Shown: positions 18,630 to 27,512, counted from the first letter of the stretch. The stretch is DNA of 64,000 bases from Paraburkholderia phenazinium (GCF_900141745.1 NZ_FSRM01000002.1:3348001-3412000), one strand, 5' to 3'. Notes: generated from the letters alone by a model not told the origin. Numbers and translations: made by a program.

Positions 18630-19516
18630 AGATCTCGCTCGCCATCAAGTTCAATCTCGTGTTTATCGCGATCTTCGCGATCGGGCTCACGGCTATCGGT
18701 CTCGTCGCCGATCGGGTTTTGCAACAGCAGGCGCTGGAGGAAACACGTCACGATGCCGATGTGCTGTTGAGCGCCGCCGGCGCCGTGCAAAACTACACCG
18801 CCCAGCACATCACGCCATTGCTCGCAACGCAGATCCAGTATTCATTCGTGCCAGAATCGGTGCCGGCGTACTCTGCAATCGAGATGTTGAATACGCTGCA
18901 AAGCGCGTTTCCAAACTTTTCGTACCGCTCGACCATGGTCAACCCGACCAATCCGCGCGACCGGCCCACTGACTGGGAAACCGAGGTGATCAACCACCTT
19001 CACGACCATCCCGAACTGAAGGAAATCACGGGGCAACGCCGCACGCCTGGGGGCGATCAGTTGCTGTTCCTCGCGCACCCCAGCAGCATCACCGATTCAA
19101 GCTGCATGCAATGCCACAGCACGCCCTCCGCGGCCCCGCGCACGATGTTCGACAAATATGGTCCGGCGAACGGCTTCGGCTGGACCATGAACGAGGTCAT
19201 TGGCGCGGAGTTCGTCTCAGTACCGATGTCGGAGTCGATCGCTCGCGGTCACGCGGTGTGGCGCAGCCTGATGGTGTCATTGAGTGCGGTGTTCGCAGTT
19301 GTGCTCGTCGTGCTCAACCTCATGGTGCACTTTCTGGTGACTCGCCGTCTGCAGATGCTGTCACGCGCGGCCGACGAAGTGAGTCTTGGCAAGTTAGGAG
19401 ACGTTGCGTTGCCGGCAGGCGGGCGCGATGAAATCGCATCGTTGGCCGTTTCGTTCGGACGGATGCGCACGAGCCTCATTGCAGCCTTTGAGATTCTCGA
19501 GGAAGGTCAACGGTAA
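18626..19516 (+). CDS. Membrane sensor with Tll0287-like haem domain (CxxCH) and HAMP
   Basis: 296-residue inner-membrane sensor. TM1 spans about residues 8-28 and TM2 about 212-236, enclosing a periplasmic domain. That domain carries a c-type haem attachment motif CMQCH (Cys160, Cys163, His164) in a context typical of DUF3365/Tll0287-like haem sensors: FSYRSTMVNPTNPRDRPTDWE upstream and FDKYGPANGFGWTMNEVIGAEFVSVPM downstream. A HAMP-like linker (about 237-290: LVTRRLQMLSRAADEVSLGKLG, DEIASLAVSFGRMRTSL) ends the protein; no kinase or cyclase domain is fused. The start overlaps the FecR-like gene by four bases and the stop lies 14 bases before the Ser/Thr kinase gene. I infer that it senses redox state or a small gas and acts on that kinase. 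Confidence 0.85.
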   Translation: MKISLAIKFNLVFIAIFAIGLTAIGLVADRVLQQQALEETRHDADVLLSAAGAVQNYTAQHITPLLATQIQYSFVPESVPAYSAIEMLNTLQSAFPNFSYRSTMVNPTNPRDRPTDWETEVINHLHDHPELKEITGQRRTPGGDQLLFLAHPSSITDSSCMQCHSTPSAAPRTMFDKYGPANGFGWTMNEVIGAEFVSVPMSESIARGHAVWRSLMVSLSAVFAVVLVVLNLMVHFLVTRRLQMLSRAADEVSLGKLGDVALPAGGRDEIASLAVSFGRMRTSLIAAFEILEEGQR

Positions 19517-19530
19517 CCGGGCGACGCGTC

Positions 19531-20961
19531 ATGGACCACGAAGATACTTCGCGCACGGCCAGCTTGCCACGGCAGATAGGCCGCTATCAGGTCGAACGGG
19601 TGCTCGGCCGCGGCGCAATGGGCACGGTATATCTCGCCACCGATCCGCATATCCAGCGGCAGGTGGCGTTGAAAACCATTCGCTCTGCACTGCTTGACGA
19701 CACAGGAACCGGCGACGATCGGCCTTCCGGCAGCGAATTGACCGAACGCTTTCTCAACGAAGCGCGCGCCGCCGGGCGTCTCGTGCATCCGCACATCGTC
19801 AGCGTATTCGACTACGGGGAGACCCATGGCGTCGCATTCATTGCGCTGGAATACGTGCCCGGCGAAACGCTCGCGCAACGTCTCGCCCGGCGTGTCCGCA
19901 GCGGGAGTGCAATACCGGTGCTCGAGGCGCTGAGCTGGTTTGCGCAACTGCTGGATGCGCTCTCATATGCCCATGAGCTTGGGGTCATCCATCGTGACAT
20001 CAAGCCCGCCAATCTTCTGATTACGCCGCGCGGCGACTGCAAGGTGACGGATTTCGGCATCGCCCAACTCGATACCGGGCGTCTGACCCAGGCAGGCATG
20101 ATGATCGGCACGCCGAGCTACATGTCGCCTGAACAGTATGCGGGCGGGAATATCGACGCGCGTAGCGATCTCTTCTCCGCCGGCGTCGTTCTCTACGAAA
20201 TGTTGACGGGTAAGTGCCCATTCAGCGGAACGTCAGCGGCAATGATGCACCAGGTCATCAACGAGATGCCACCGCCCCCGTCCAGCCACGTGGCTGATCT
20301 TCCTGCTGAACTCGACGCCATGATGATGAAGGCGATCGCCAAGCGCCCCGAGCAGCGCTTCGCGACTGCTCTGAGCTGGCGGAACGCTTTGCTTGTCCTG
20401 CACGACACCTTGAAGGACAGGCTCGATCCTGACCATACCGTGATCGCTGCGAAGCTGCCGCGCAAGGCGCTCGAACCCCTGCCGGTAGCCGCGTCCGGCC
20501 TGTCAGGCAGCTTTCTCGCTACATTAGAGGAGCGGCTTGCCAGCCACGTTGGGCCGATCGCCTCGCTGCTGGTGCGGCGCGCCGCATCGCAGGCGACCGA
20601 TTCACGAGCGCTCGCCGCGCAGTTGGCCCGACATCTGCCCGACGAAGCGGCTCGCCGCGAATGGGGCACCATGCTCAAGCAGCATCTGCTGGAGTCAGGG
20701 CAAGGCTCTTCGTTTCAAGTTGTGAGCGAGACACTGGCCTTCGAAAGCGCGCACGCAGCGACCGCGACGCTCGATCCCGCTCATATCGAAGCCGCCACGC
20801 GACAACTGGCGGTGCACGTGGGCCCCATTGCGCGGATTGTCGCAGGACGCGCAGCACGGGGCGCGGACGCAGCCACCTTCCATGCGCGTCTCGCCGATGC
20901 GCTGCCGTCGTCAGTGGATAGAGAGGCTTTCCTGCGTGCACTTGGCGAGTCGGCCACGTGA
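19531..20961 (+). CDS. Ser/Thr protein kinase (PpkA-type) of T6SS locus
   Basis: 476-residue Hanks-type kinase. Residues 18-290 form the catalytic domain: glycine loop GRGAMG (26-31), Lys48, Glu77, HRDIKPANLL with Asp156, DFG at 174-176, then GTPSYMSPEQ. All catalytic residues are present. There is no transmembrane segment, unlike many PknB-type kinases, so it is cytoplasmic. The C-terminus has two copies of an approximately 55-residue helical repeat with the motif HVGPIA at about 339 and 429, each followed by an R-A-A segment and an LP turn; I do not know its function. It is the last gene of the FecR/haem sensor/kinase set opposite tssB. The likely substrate is the T6SS FHA protein, by analogy with PpkA-Fha1 of Pseudomonas. 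No cognate phosphatase gene is visible. Confidence 0.9.
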   Translation: MDHEDTSRTASLPRQIGRYQVERVLGRGAMGTVYLATDPHIQRQVALKTIRSALLDDTGTGDDRPSGSELTERFLNEARAAGRLVHPHIVSVFDYGETHGVAFIALEYVPGETLAQRLARRVRSGSAIPVLEALSWFAQLLDALSYAHELGVIHRDIKPANLLITPRGDCKVTDFGIAQLDTGRLTQAGMMIGTPSYMSPEQYAGGNIDARSDLFSAGVVLYEMLTGKCPFSGTSAAMMHQVINEMPPPPSSHVADLPAELDAMMMKAIAKRPEQRFATALSWRNALLVLHDTLKDRLDPDHTVIAAKLPRKALEPLPVAASGLSGSFLATLEERLASHVGPIASLLVRRAASQATDSRALAAQLARHLPDEAARREWGTMLKQHLLESGQGSSFQVVSETLAFESAHAATATLDPAHIEAATRQLAVHVGPIARIVAGRAARGADAATFHARLADALPSSVDREAFLRALGESAT

Positions 20962-20972
20962 CCTTCATCGAC

Positions 20973-21812
20973 TTACCTGAAGCTCGTGCTTCTCGTCAGT
21001 TCTTCCCATGTATCAAGCTCGCGACCCAGGTCGTCGAGCTTGCTGCGAATCAGATCGAGCGCGTCGCCACCGAGCACCAGATGCAATGGCGGCTTATCTG
21101 CTTCGAGCGCGGCTATGATCGCCTTGCCGCCGAGCACGGGATCGCCCTGCTGCTTGCCGTGCGCAGCCGTCACGCCGTCCCGCGCCTTGCCGACGGTGTC
21201 CGCATAGGCCGCAAGACGCACGTTCGATTGCTTCATCGAGCCGCCGCGGAAATCGGTGCGAAAAGCACCTGGCTCAACGACGGTCACCCCCAGGCCAAAG
21301 GGAGCGAGCTCTTTGGCCAGTGTCTCTGACAGCCCCTCCACTGCGAACTTTGCCATGTGGTAAAACCCGACGCCCGGGAAGGTTGTCAGTCCACCTACCG
21401 AACTGATGTTGACAACATGTCCACGGCCACGCTCGCGCATACCTGGCAGGACGGCCTTTATCATGTTCCAGGTGCCGAACACGTTCGTCTCGAACATCGC
21501 CCGAACGTCGGCATCCTCGCCTTCCTCGATCGCGCCGAGGTATCCATACCCGGCATTGTTGACCAGCACGTCCACCGCGCCAAACCGGCGCTCAGCGGCA
21601 CGGACGGCGGCTTTCGCCTCGTCGGGTTTCGTGACGTCGAGCTGGACAGCCAGCGCGACGGCCGGATGCTCCTTGACGATGTCTTCGACAGCGGACACAT
21701 CCCGTGCACTCACGACGACCCGATAGCCCGACTCCAAAGCCTGTCGCGCAAGTGCACGGCCCAAACCCTTCGAGCATCCAGTAATCAGCCAGACCGCGTT
21801 CTTTCCGAGCAT
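20973..21812 (-). CDS. SDR family oxidoreductase
   Basis: 279-residue classical short-chain dehydrogenase. The cofactor motif is TGCSKGLG near residue 13, the structural motif NNAGYG is about residue 88, and the active site has Ser in VVNISSVGG followed by YHMAK (Tyr and Lys spaced by three). I chose the ATG at complement 21810-21812, with GGGAG seven bases upstream, over a TTG two codons earlier. It converges with the kinase gene and has no functional partner nearby, so the substrate is unknown. Confidence 0.88.
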   Translation of the reverse strand: MLGKNAVWLITGCSKGLGRALARQALESGYRVVVSARDVSAVEDIVKEHPAVALAVQLDVTKPDEAKAAVRAAERRFGAVDVLVNNAGYGYLGAIEEGEDADVRAMFETNVFGTWNMIKAVLPGMRERGRGHVVNISSVGGLTTFPGVGFYHMAKFAVEGLSETLAKELAPFGLGVTVVEPGAFRTDFRGGSMKQSNVRLAAYADTVGKARDGVTAAHGKQQGDPVLGGKAIIAALEADKPPLHLVLGGDALDLIRSKLDDLGRELDTWEELTRSTSFR

Positions 21813-22089
21813 TGTCAATCTCCCACGTTATCAGTTCATCGCCGCTTGACCCGCAAGCCACACCGGCTCGCTCGCGCCTAAACCCGGCACCTCTGGGCTG
21901 AGTATAGAAAGGGTTTCGCTTCTTATCAGGCTGGATAACCAGGATGAATCATGCGATCTGATCGAACAATCGCAGCCGCGCTGCCGCTATTACTTCGGAG
22001 GTAGTTGGCGCATTGCCCGCACAAACTTAATCTACGTCTGTCGTGCGATCACTACTTAACGTACGCGCTTAACTCTCAAGGAAAAAACC

Positions 22090-22638
22090 ATGGCTAAGTT
22101 TCCCGTTTATACGCTTGAATCCGCACCCGAACAATCGAAGCCGTCGTTGCAGGCACTCGCGCAAGCGTTTGGCATGGTGCCCAATATTGCCGGCGCGATC
22201 GCCGGATCGCCGAAGCTGATCAACGGTCTGGTCGGCGTGTTCCAGCAGGTTCATACCGGCAGCTTTACGGAAGCACAGATCCAGACGCTTCTGCTGACGA
22301 ATGCCGTCACGAACGGCTCCACCTGGGCGGTCGCTTTCCATACGTTCCTGGCACTCAAGGAAGGCCTTCATGAAGCAGACGTCCAGGCGATCCGTACGCG
22401 CGGCTTGCCGCAGGACAGCAAGCTCGCCGCGCTTTCGCGTCTTGCACGTACTTTGATCGAAAAGCGTGGTCGTCTCGACGATCGCGATGTCGCCTCGTTC
22501 ACGGCTGCCGGATTCGACCAGTCTCTGGTGCTCGAAGTCATCCTGGTCGTGGCCGCATCGACCATCACCAACTATGCCGGCAGCGTCGCCAATCCTCCGC
22601 TGGAGGAAATGTTCGGCGAATACGCCTGGACTGCCTGA
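22090..22638 (+). CDS. Carboxymuconolactone decarboxylase/AhpD-like protein without the CxxC cysteines
   Basis: 182-residue all-helical protein of the CMD/AhpD fold (PNIAGAIAGSPKLINGLVGVF, LSRLARTLIEKRGRLDD, ASTITNYAGSVANPPLEE). Where alkyl-hydroperoxidase members have NGCxYCxxxHT, this protein reads NGSTWAVAFHT (about residues 76-86). Both redox cysteines are replaced by Ser and Ala, while the histidine is kept. Peroxidase chemistry of the AhpD kind is therefore unlikely; it may act in the decarboxylase or isomerase mode or be non-catalytic. AAGGA lies just upstream of the ATG. A single-gene unit. Confidence 0.85.
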   Translation: MAKFPVYTLESAPEQSKPSLQALAQAFGMVPNIAGAIAGSPKLINGLVGVFQQVHTGSFTEAQIQTLLLTNAVTNGSTWAVAFHTFLALKEGLHEADVQAIRTRGLPQDSKLAALSRLARTLIEKRGRLDDRDVASFTAAGFDQSLVLEVILVVAASTITNYAGSVANPPLEEMFGEYAWTA

Positions 22639-22784
22639 CTATAAGTGGATCGTCGAACCTGTTGTTGAGTGGTGAGGCATTCGTCAATTCGGATGCCTTA
22701 CTAGCTCCTTGATTGACGAAGTCACTCCGAAGTCCGCGCGGTGAACGGTCTAACGACCGGCCGCGCTATCGATACCGATGCGGT

Positions 22785-23285
22785 TCACGCCAGAGGCAAC
22801 TTATAAAAGAGCGTATCGATCTCGGCCGCAAACCGCTCAGTGGGAAGCTCACTACGTGGCACTCTCTGGAAACCATTTTTTTCGTAAAACCGCTGCGCAG
22901 CGACGGTTAGTTCGATGGTACCGAGGCATAGAGTTGTTGCGCCACCCTGACGAGCATGTTGCACGAGATGGTCCAGAAGACGTTGCGCCGTGCCTATCGT
23001 GGTGCCGCGGAATTCCTTGAGGACATAGAACCTTTTCATGGCAATCAACCCGTCGCCGAGGTCTTTCAAGGAAGCGGTACCGACCACCCGGCTGTCGCTG
23101 ATCGCAATCCAGAACCCGCTGGCACCCTCTTGATAAGCGTGAGCCAGATCGCCAAGATCACTCTCCGCGCGTGGGTCGTCGTGAATGCCGAATTCCGCCC
23201 AGACTTGCGAAATGAGCGACCAGACATCACTCTCCCAGGACTGGGAGAATCGTTCGATCTGAACAACGGCGATGTCTGATCTCAT
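22785..23285 (-). CDS. GNAT family N-acetyltransferase
   Basis: 166-residue GCN5-related acetyltransferase. The fold is recognisable: GFWIAISDSRVVGTASLKDLGDGL (beta strands 3-4), LIAMKRFYVLKEFRGTTIGTAQRLLDHLVQHAR with an RGTTIGT acetyl-CoA loop, and a C-terminal AAQRFYEKNGFQRV motif. It lies alone between the CMD-like gene and the SDR. The acceptor substrate cannot be deduced. Confidence 0.88.
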   Translation of the reverse strand: MRSDIAVVQIERFSQSWESDVWSLISQVWAEFGIHDDPRAESDLGDLAHAYQEGASGFWIAISDSRVVGTASLKDLGDGLIAMKRFYVLKEFRGTTIGTAQRLLDHLVQHARQGGATTLCLGTIELTVAAQRFYEKNGFQRVPRSELPTERFAAEIDTLFYKLPLA

Positions 23286-23313
23286 GGTTTGAGCCCGATC
23301 TGATACAACACAT

Positions 23314-24084
23314 CTAGCTGCCAGCGAAGTGATCGTTCAAGCCGGCAAACTGTTTTGCATAACGTTCACGTCCCTGCTCGGCCGCAAAGCGCAGCGGGAG
23401 CACACGCTTGACCAGCACTTCGTGCGCGTCAGGCTGCGACTCCAGAATCGACATGACTTCGTCAATATACTCCGTAAGCGGCATCGCGTTGGGGTCGCTG
23501 GCCTGTTGCTCACCCATCAGTTCGGTCTGCACGTAAGGCGGCGCGATTTCGACAACATCCACATTCGTGCCCTTAAACTGATAGCGCAGCGACTCGCTAA
23601 ACGAGTGGATTGCTGCCTTGGTGGCGCTGTACGTCGGCGTGATGGCGAGCGGCAGGAATGCCAGTCCCGACGACACGGTCAGCACCGTCGACTTCGCCTG
23701 TTTACGCAGCAGTGGCAACAATGCAGCAGTGAGACGAATAGGGGCGAGCAGGTTCGTGGCGATCGTCGCCTCGGCGATACTCGTATTCACATCGGCCGCA
23801 CGCCAGTCTTCAGGCTGCATGATGCCAGCATTGTTGAGGAGCGCGTTCAGCGTGGGATAGTCGCGAGCGATCTGCGCCGCGAAGCGGGCAATGTCTTGCG
23901 GATCCGTGAGGTCCAGCGTGGCTGTCTCGATGCCTGGATTGGCCTCGCGCACAGCATCGAGTGCGGACTGGCGGCGCCCCGCGACGATGACCTTGTTGCC
24001 ACGGCGATGAAATGCTTCCGCGAGCGCGCGCCCAATGCCCGAACCGCCGCCGGTGATCAGAATCGTGTTTCCGCTAATTTGCAT
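23314..24084 (-). CDS. SDR family oxidoreductase, DltE-like
   Basis: 256-residue short-chain dehydrogenase: TGGGSGIG (about 10-17), NNAGIMQPEDW, catalytic Ser in TVSSGLAF, YSATK, and the PPYVQTELMG loop. I chose the ATG at complement 24082-24084, preceded by AGGAG; an in-frame ATG 13 codons upstream lacks such a site. It is a close paralogue of the SDR at 40649-41404, sharing GNTI(L/F)ITGG, SGIGRALAEA and NNAGIMQP. It diverges from the HxlR gene, which probably controls it. Confidence 0.88.
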   Translation of the reverse strand: MQISGNTILITGGGSGIGRALAEAFHRRGNKVIVAGRRQSALDAVREANPGIETATLDLTDPQDIARFAAQIARDYPTLNALLNNAGIMQPEDWRAADVNTSIAEATIATNLLAPIRLTAALLPLLRKQAKSTVLTVSSGLAFLPLAITPTYSATKAAIHSFSESLRYQFKGTNVDVVEIAPPYVQTELMGEQQASDPNAMPLTEYIDEVMSILESQPDAHEVLVKRVLPLRFAAEQGRERYAKQFAGLNDHFAGS

Positions 24085-24193
24085 GGCTGTTCTCCTGTAT
24101 GAGGTTGTGCTAGCGTATGGCAAGCACTCTCATTCGGGAAGTAGGCACCGGTTTGTGTGGTACGAACATCAATGTGCGTAATGCGGATTCTCA
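24085..24193. promoter_or_regulatory. Divergent promoter region, SDR / HxlR regulator
   Basis: A 109-base divergent region. GTGCT at 24107-24111 and AGCAC at 24123-24127 form an inverted repeat with an 11-base spacer, a plausible HxlR-type operator near the SDR promoter. No other distinct element is seen. Confidence 0.4.
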
Positions 24194-24601
24194 ATGGCGA
24201 ACGGCAAAAAAGAAAATCGACGGGTCGTATTCAAATCGACGACCGGGCACTCGTCCTCAGCGGAACTCGATGCACTTGTGCTCGACGTGCTCGGCCGCGT
24301 CGCGGACAAATGGACGATGTGCGTCCTTGAGGTGCTCAATCAGAACGGCGTAGTGCGCTTTACGCGCGTCGGCGAACTGGTCGGCTCGATCAGCCAAAGA
24401 ATGTTGACGAAGACGTTGCGGCAAATGGAGGCCGACGGACTCGTGTTGCGTACCGTGCATCCGGAGGTTCCCCCACGCGTCGAATACTCGTTGACTGAAC
24501 TGGGAACGAGCCTGTGCGCAGCATTCTGCGAAGTGTGGCAATGGGCCGAAAGACACGAACCGGAACTACGCGAATTGCGCAAGAAAAGAGAACCCTCATG
24601 A
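24194..24601 (+). CDS. HxlR-type winged-helix transcriptional regulator
   Basis: 135-residue HxlR-family DNA-binding protein. Features are LDVLGRVADKWTMCVLEVL, VRFTRVGELVGSISQRMLTKTLRQMEADGLV (recognition helix with the ISxRxLTxxLRxLExxGL signature) and the wing VPPRVEYSLTELG. HxlR regulators commonly control redox or aldehyde-related genes next door. It lies divergent from the SDR and overlaps the next gene by ATGA, so it is co-translated with a PhnD-like protein. Confidence 0.92.
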   Translation: MANGKKENRRVVFKSTTGHSSSAELDALVLDVLGRVADKWTMCVLEVLNQNGVVRFTRVGELVGSISQRMLTKTLRQMEADGLVLRTVHPEVPPRVEYSLTELGTSLCAAFCEVWQWAERHEPELRELRKKREPS

Positions 24602-25389
24602 ACCGCGTCGCCGCCCTTCCGATGTACAACGTCACGCCCGCGCTCGCCGCCGTGTGGCGCGCGTTGCTTGCTGACGTCTTAAAGGCAGTGGACCCGCATG
24701 CCGCCCTGATCGATCCGGGTGAAGACCTGCATGCGCTGTGGCGCCGCCCCGACCTCCTGATATCGCAGACCTGCGGTTATCCGCTTGTCAGCGGTTTGCA
24801 GCGTCACGTTCAATTGATTGCGACGCCGCAATTCGACGCACCAGGCTGTGCGGGCGCGAACTATTCGAGCGTGCTGATCACCCGAGCGAACGCACCGTTC
24901 GACTCTCTGGACGCATGCCGCGGCACACGCGCTGCCTATAACCAGGACGATTCGAATAGTGGCATGAATGTATTCCGACATGCGGTGGCGCCGCTTGCAA
25001 AGGATGGGCGATTCTTTAGCGAAGTCATCCGCACCGGTTCGCACCTCGGCTCGCTGCGAGCGGTGGTGGAGAACCGCGCGGATGTCGCCGCAATCGACTG
25101 TGTCACGTTTGCGTTCATGTGCGACGAGTTGCCCGACCTCGCGCAGCAGGTGCGAGTGCCGGGCTGGACAGCCGCATCGCCGGGCTTGCCGCTGATTGCC
25201 GCGAACGATGTGCCGCAGAGCACCGTCGAATCGATGCGCGCGGCGCTCGACGACGCCCTCGCTTCACAACCCATGCGTGCGAAGCGACTGCGTCTCAAGG
25301 GATTTTCACACCTGTCGCTGAGCGACTATGCGCGCATCAACCAGATGGAAAACGAGGCGCGGGCCCTGGGGTATCCGCACCTTGCCTGA
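24598..25389 (+). CDS. PhnD-like phosphate/phosphonate-type binding-protein domain lacking a signal peptide
   Basis: 263-residue protein with the fold of phosphate/phosphite/phosphonate ABC binding proteins: LPMYNVTPALAAVWRALL, LLISQTCGYPLV, SVLITRANAPFDSLDACRGTRAAYNQDDSNSGMNVFRHAV, SHLGSLRAVVENRADVAAIDCVTF, and ASPGLPLIA. The N-terminus has no signal peptide, and no permease or ATPase gene is near. It starts inside the HxlR stop codon (ATGA). It may therefore be a cytoplasmic ligand-binding domain that informs the regulator, or a binding protein that lost its export signal. This is inference. Confidence 0.8.
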   Translation: MNRVAALPMYNVTPALAAVWRALLADVLKAVDPHAALIDPGEDLHALWRRPDLLISQTCGYPLVSGLQRHVQLIATPQFDAPGCAGANYSSVLITRANAPFDSLDACRGTRAAYNQDDSNSGMNVFRHAVAPLAKDGRFFSEVIRTGSHLGSLRAVVENRADVAAIDCVTFAFMCDELPDLAQQVRVPGWTAASPGLPLIAANDVPQSTVESMRAALDDALASQPMRAKRLRLKGFSHLSLSDYARINQMENEARALGYPHLA

Positions 25390-25409
25390 GCGGTCTGGAC
25401 TACGCGCAA

Positions 25410-27431
25410 TCAACCGACATCCAGCACCAGCAACTGCGCACCGTCCGCTACCTGATCGCCCACCGCGTACAGCACCTCCGATACCGTGCCGGCCGCCGGC
25501 GCTCCGATGGTGTGCTCCATCTTCATGGCTTCCATGACGATCAGCGGCGTACCTTTCTCGACAACCGCACCCGGTTCGACAAGAACCGCGATCACCTTGC
25601 CGGGCATCGGCGCGGTGAGGCGCCCTTCGCCATGTTCGGCATCGGCCGCGTGCGCGAGCAGGTTTTGCCATTCGAAAGCCAACGCCTCGCCCAGACAGAA
25701 CACATGGAACACGTCGCCATCCACGAAGACGCGCCCGGTGACGTGCGAGTCGCCGATCGTCGCGCCGAACTCATGTGCACCTGTTCCGCGCCACCACGTA
25801 AAGCCGTCGCGCTGACCATCATGTTCCAGTGTCTGCACGCCGCCATCGCGAGCAAACGTCACCGCAAAGGCGCTTTCGTTTTCGACGTCGCGCCATGCGA
25901 GGGTCTGCGTATAGCCACTATTTAACCGCCAATGCGACAGCGCATCCCACGGCGATGCGCCATGGGCCGTACCGCCTTCACGCGTTAGCAAAGCTGCACT
26001 GGCCAGCGCCACGGCTTCGCGAAATGGCTTTTGCACCGGCGCAAACAACGCAGCGTGATGCCGCTCGATCAGGCCGGTATCGAGATCGCCACTGGAAAAC
26101 GGCTCGCTCGTGACGATACGCTGCAAAAACTCGACATTGGTATGCGGCCCCACCACCTCGCAAGCGCGCAACGCCCGGCTCATCCGCGCCAGCGCCTCGG
26201 CACGCGTCGCACCGTGGACGATCAGCTTCGCAATCATCGGATCGTAGTACGGCGTGATCGTGTCGCCTTCGCGCACGCCGCTATCAATCCGCACCGCAGC
26301 GCGCGAACCGGGTACCCCCGGCGAACCGATCGCAAACTCCACGCCTTCAGGCATGCGCAGATGCTTGAGCGTGCCCGTCGACGGCAGGAAGCCGCGTGCC
26401 GGATGCTCGGCGTAGATACGCGCTTCGATGGCGTGACCATCGAGTTTCAGTTGCGTTTGTGTCAGCGGCAACGGCTCGCCTGACGCTACGCGCAATTGCC
26501 ATTCCACCAGATCGAGGCCCGTTACCATTTCGGTGACCGGGTGCTCGACCTGCAGGCGCGTATTCATCTCCATGAAGTAGAAGTCGCTCGCACCGGTCAT
26601 GATGAATTCAACCGTGCCGGCGCCGACATAATTCACCGCACGCGCCGCCGCGACCGCCGCTTCGCCCATCGCACGCCGCAACTCGGCGGCAAGGCCCGGC
26701 GCTGGGGCTTCTTCCAACACCTTCTGATGGCGACGCTGCACCGAACAATCGCGGTCGAACAGATATACGGTGCCGCCCTGCTGATCGGCGAACACCTGCA
26801 CTTCGACATGGCGCGGCCGCGTCAGATACTTTTCGATCAGCACACGATCATTGCCAAAGCTGCTTGCGGCTTCGCGCTTGCACGATGCAAGCGCCGCCGC
26901 GAAGTCTTCGCTGCGCTCGACCACGCGCATGCCTTTGCCGCCACCACCTGCGCTCGCTTTGAGCAGCACCGGATAGCCGATCGCATCTGCTTCACGTTGC
27001 AGCAGTTTGGCATCCTGATCGTCGCCATGGTAGCCCGGCACCAGCGGCACGGCAGCAGCATGCATCAACGCTTTGGCAGCCGCTTTCGAGCCCATTGCCG
27101 CAATCGCTTCGACGGGCGGTCCGATGAACGCAATGCCTGCGGCTGCGCACGCCTGGGCGAAGTCTTCGTTTTCCGACAGGAAACCGTAGCCTGGATGCAC
27201 CGCCTGTGCGCCGGTTGCGAGCGCCGCCGCGATGATGCGTTCGTAGCGCAGATAGCTCTCCGCCGCAGTCGCGCCGCCGATGTGCACCGCCTCATCGCAC
27301 GCCGCGACATGCTTCGCGTTGGCGTCCGCATCGGAATACACCGCTACGCTCGCGATGCCGAGACGCTTGCAGGTTGCGGCGACCCGGCAGGCAATCTCGC
27401 CGCGGTTAGCGATCAGAATCTTGTTGAACAT
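25410..27431 (-). CDS. liuD: Methylcrotonyl-CoA carboxylase, biotin-containing alpha subunit
   Basis: 673-residue biotin carboxylase/BCCP protein of leucine degradation; it carboxylates 3-methylcrotonyl-CoA together with LiuB. The biotin carboxylase part starts MFNKILIANRGEIACRV and has the ATP-grasp glycine loop (about 165: KASAGGGGKGMRVV), RDCSVQRRHQKVLEEAPAP and FMEMNTRLQVEHPVTEMVTG. The C-terminal biotinyl domain has the biotin-lysine motif VMEAMKMEHTI. Last gene of the liu operon here; liuE does not follow, and the next gene is on the opposite strand. Confidence 0.95.
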   Translation of the reverse strand: MFNKILIANRGEIACRVAATCKRLGIASVAVYSDADANAKHVAACDEAVHIGGATAAESYLRYERIIAAALATGAQAVHPGYGFLSENEDFAQACAAAGIAFIGPPVEAIAAMGSKAAAKALMHAAAVPLVPGYHGDDQDAKLLQREADAIGYPVLLKASAGGGGKGMRVVERSEDFAAALASCKREAASSFGNDRVLIEKYLTRPRHVEVQVFADQQGGTVYLFDRDCSVQRRHQKVLEEAPAPGLAAELRRAMGEAAVAAARAVNYVGAGTVEFIMTGASDFYFMEMNTRLQVEHPVTEMVTGLDLVEWQLRVASGEPLPLTQTQLKLDGHAIEARIYAEHPARGFLPSTGTLKHLRMPEGVEFAIGSPGVPGSRAAVRIDSGVREGDTITPYYDPMIAKLIVHGATRAEALARMSRALRACEVVGPHTNVEFLQRIVTSEPFSSGDLDTGLIERHHAALFAPVQKPFREAVALASAALLTREGGTAHGASPWDALSHWRLNSGYTQTLAWRDVENESAFAVTFARDGGVQTLEHDGQRDGFTWWRGTGAHEFGATIGDSHVTGRVFVDGDVFHVFCLGEALAFEWQNLLAHAADAEHGEGRLTAPMPGKVIAVLVEPGAVVEKGTPLIVMEAMKMEHTIGAPAAGTVSEVLYAVGDQVADGAQLLVLDVG

Positions 27432-27512
27432 GAGGTGTCTCGATGAAGTGTCCCGTTCAGGACCGTTGTTCTGCGGGTAATCGTGGCGTCCGGCGGCATC
27501 ATGCCCAAGGCC

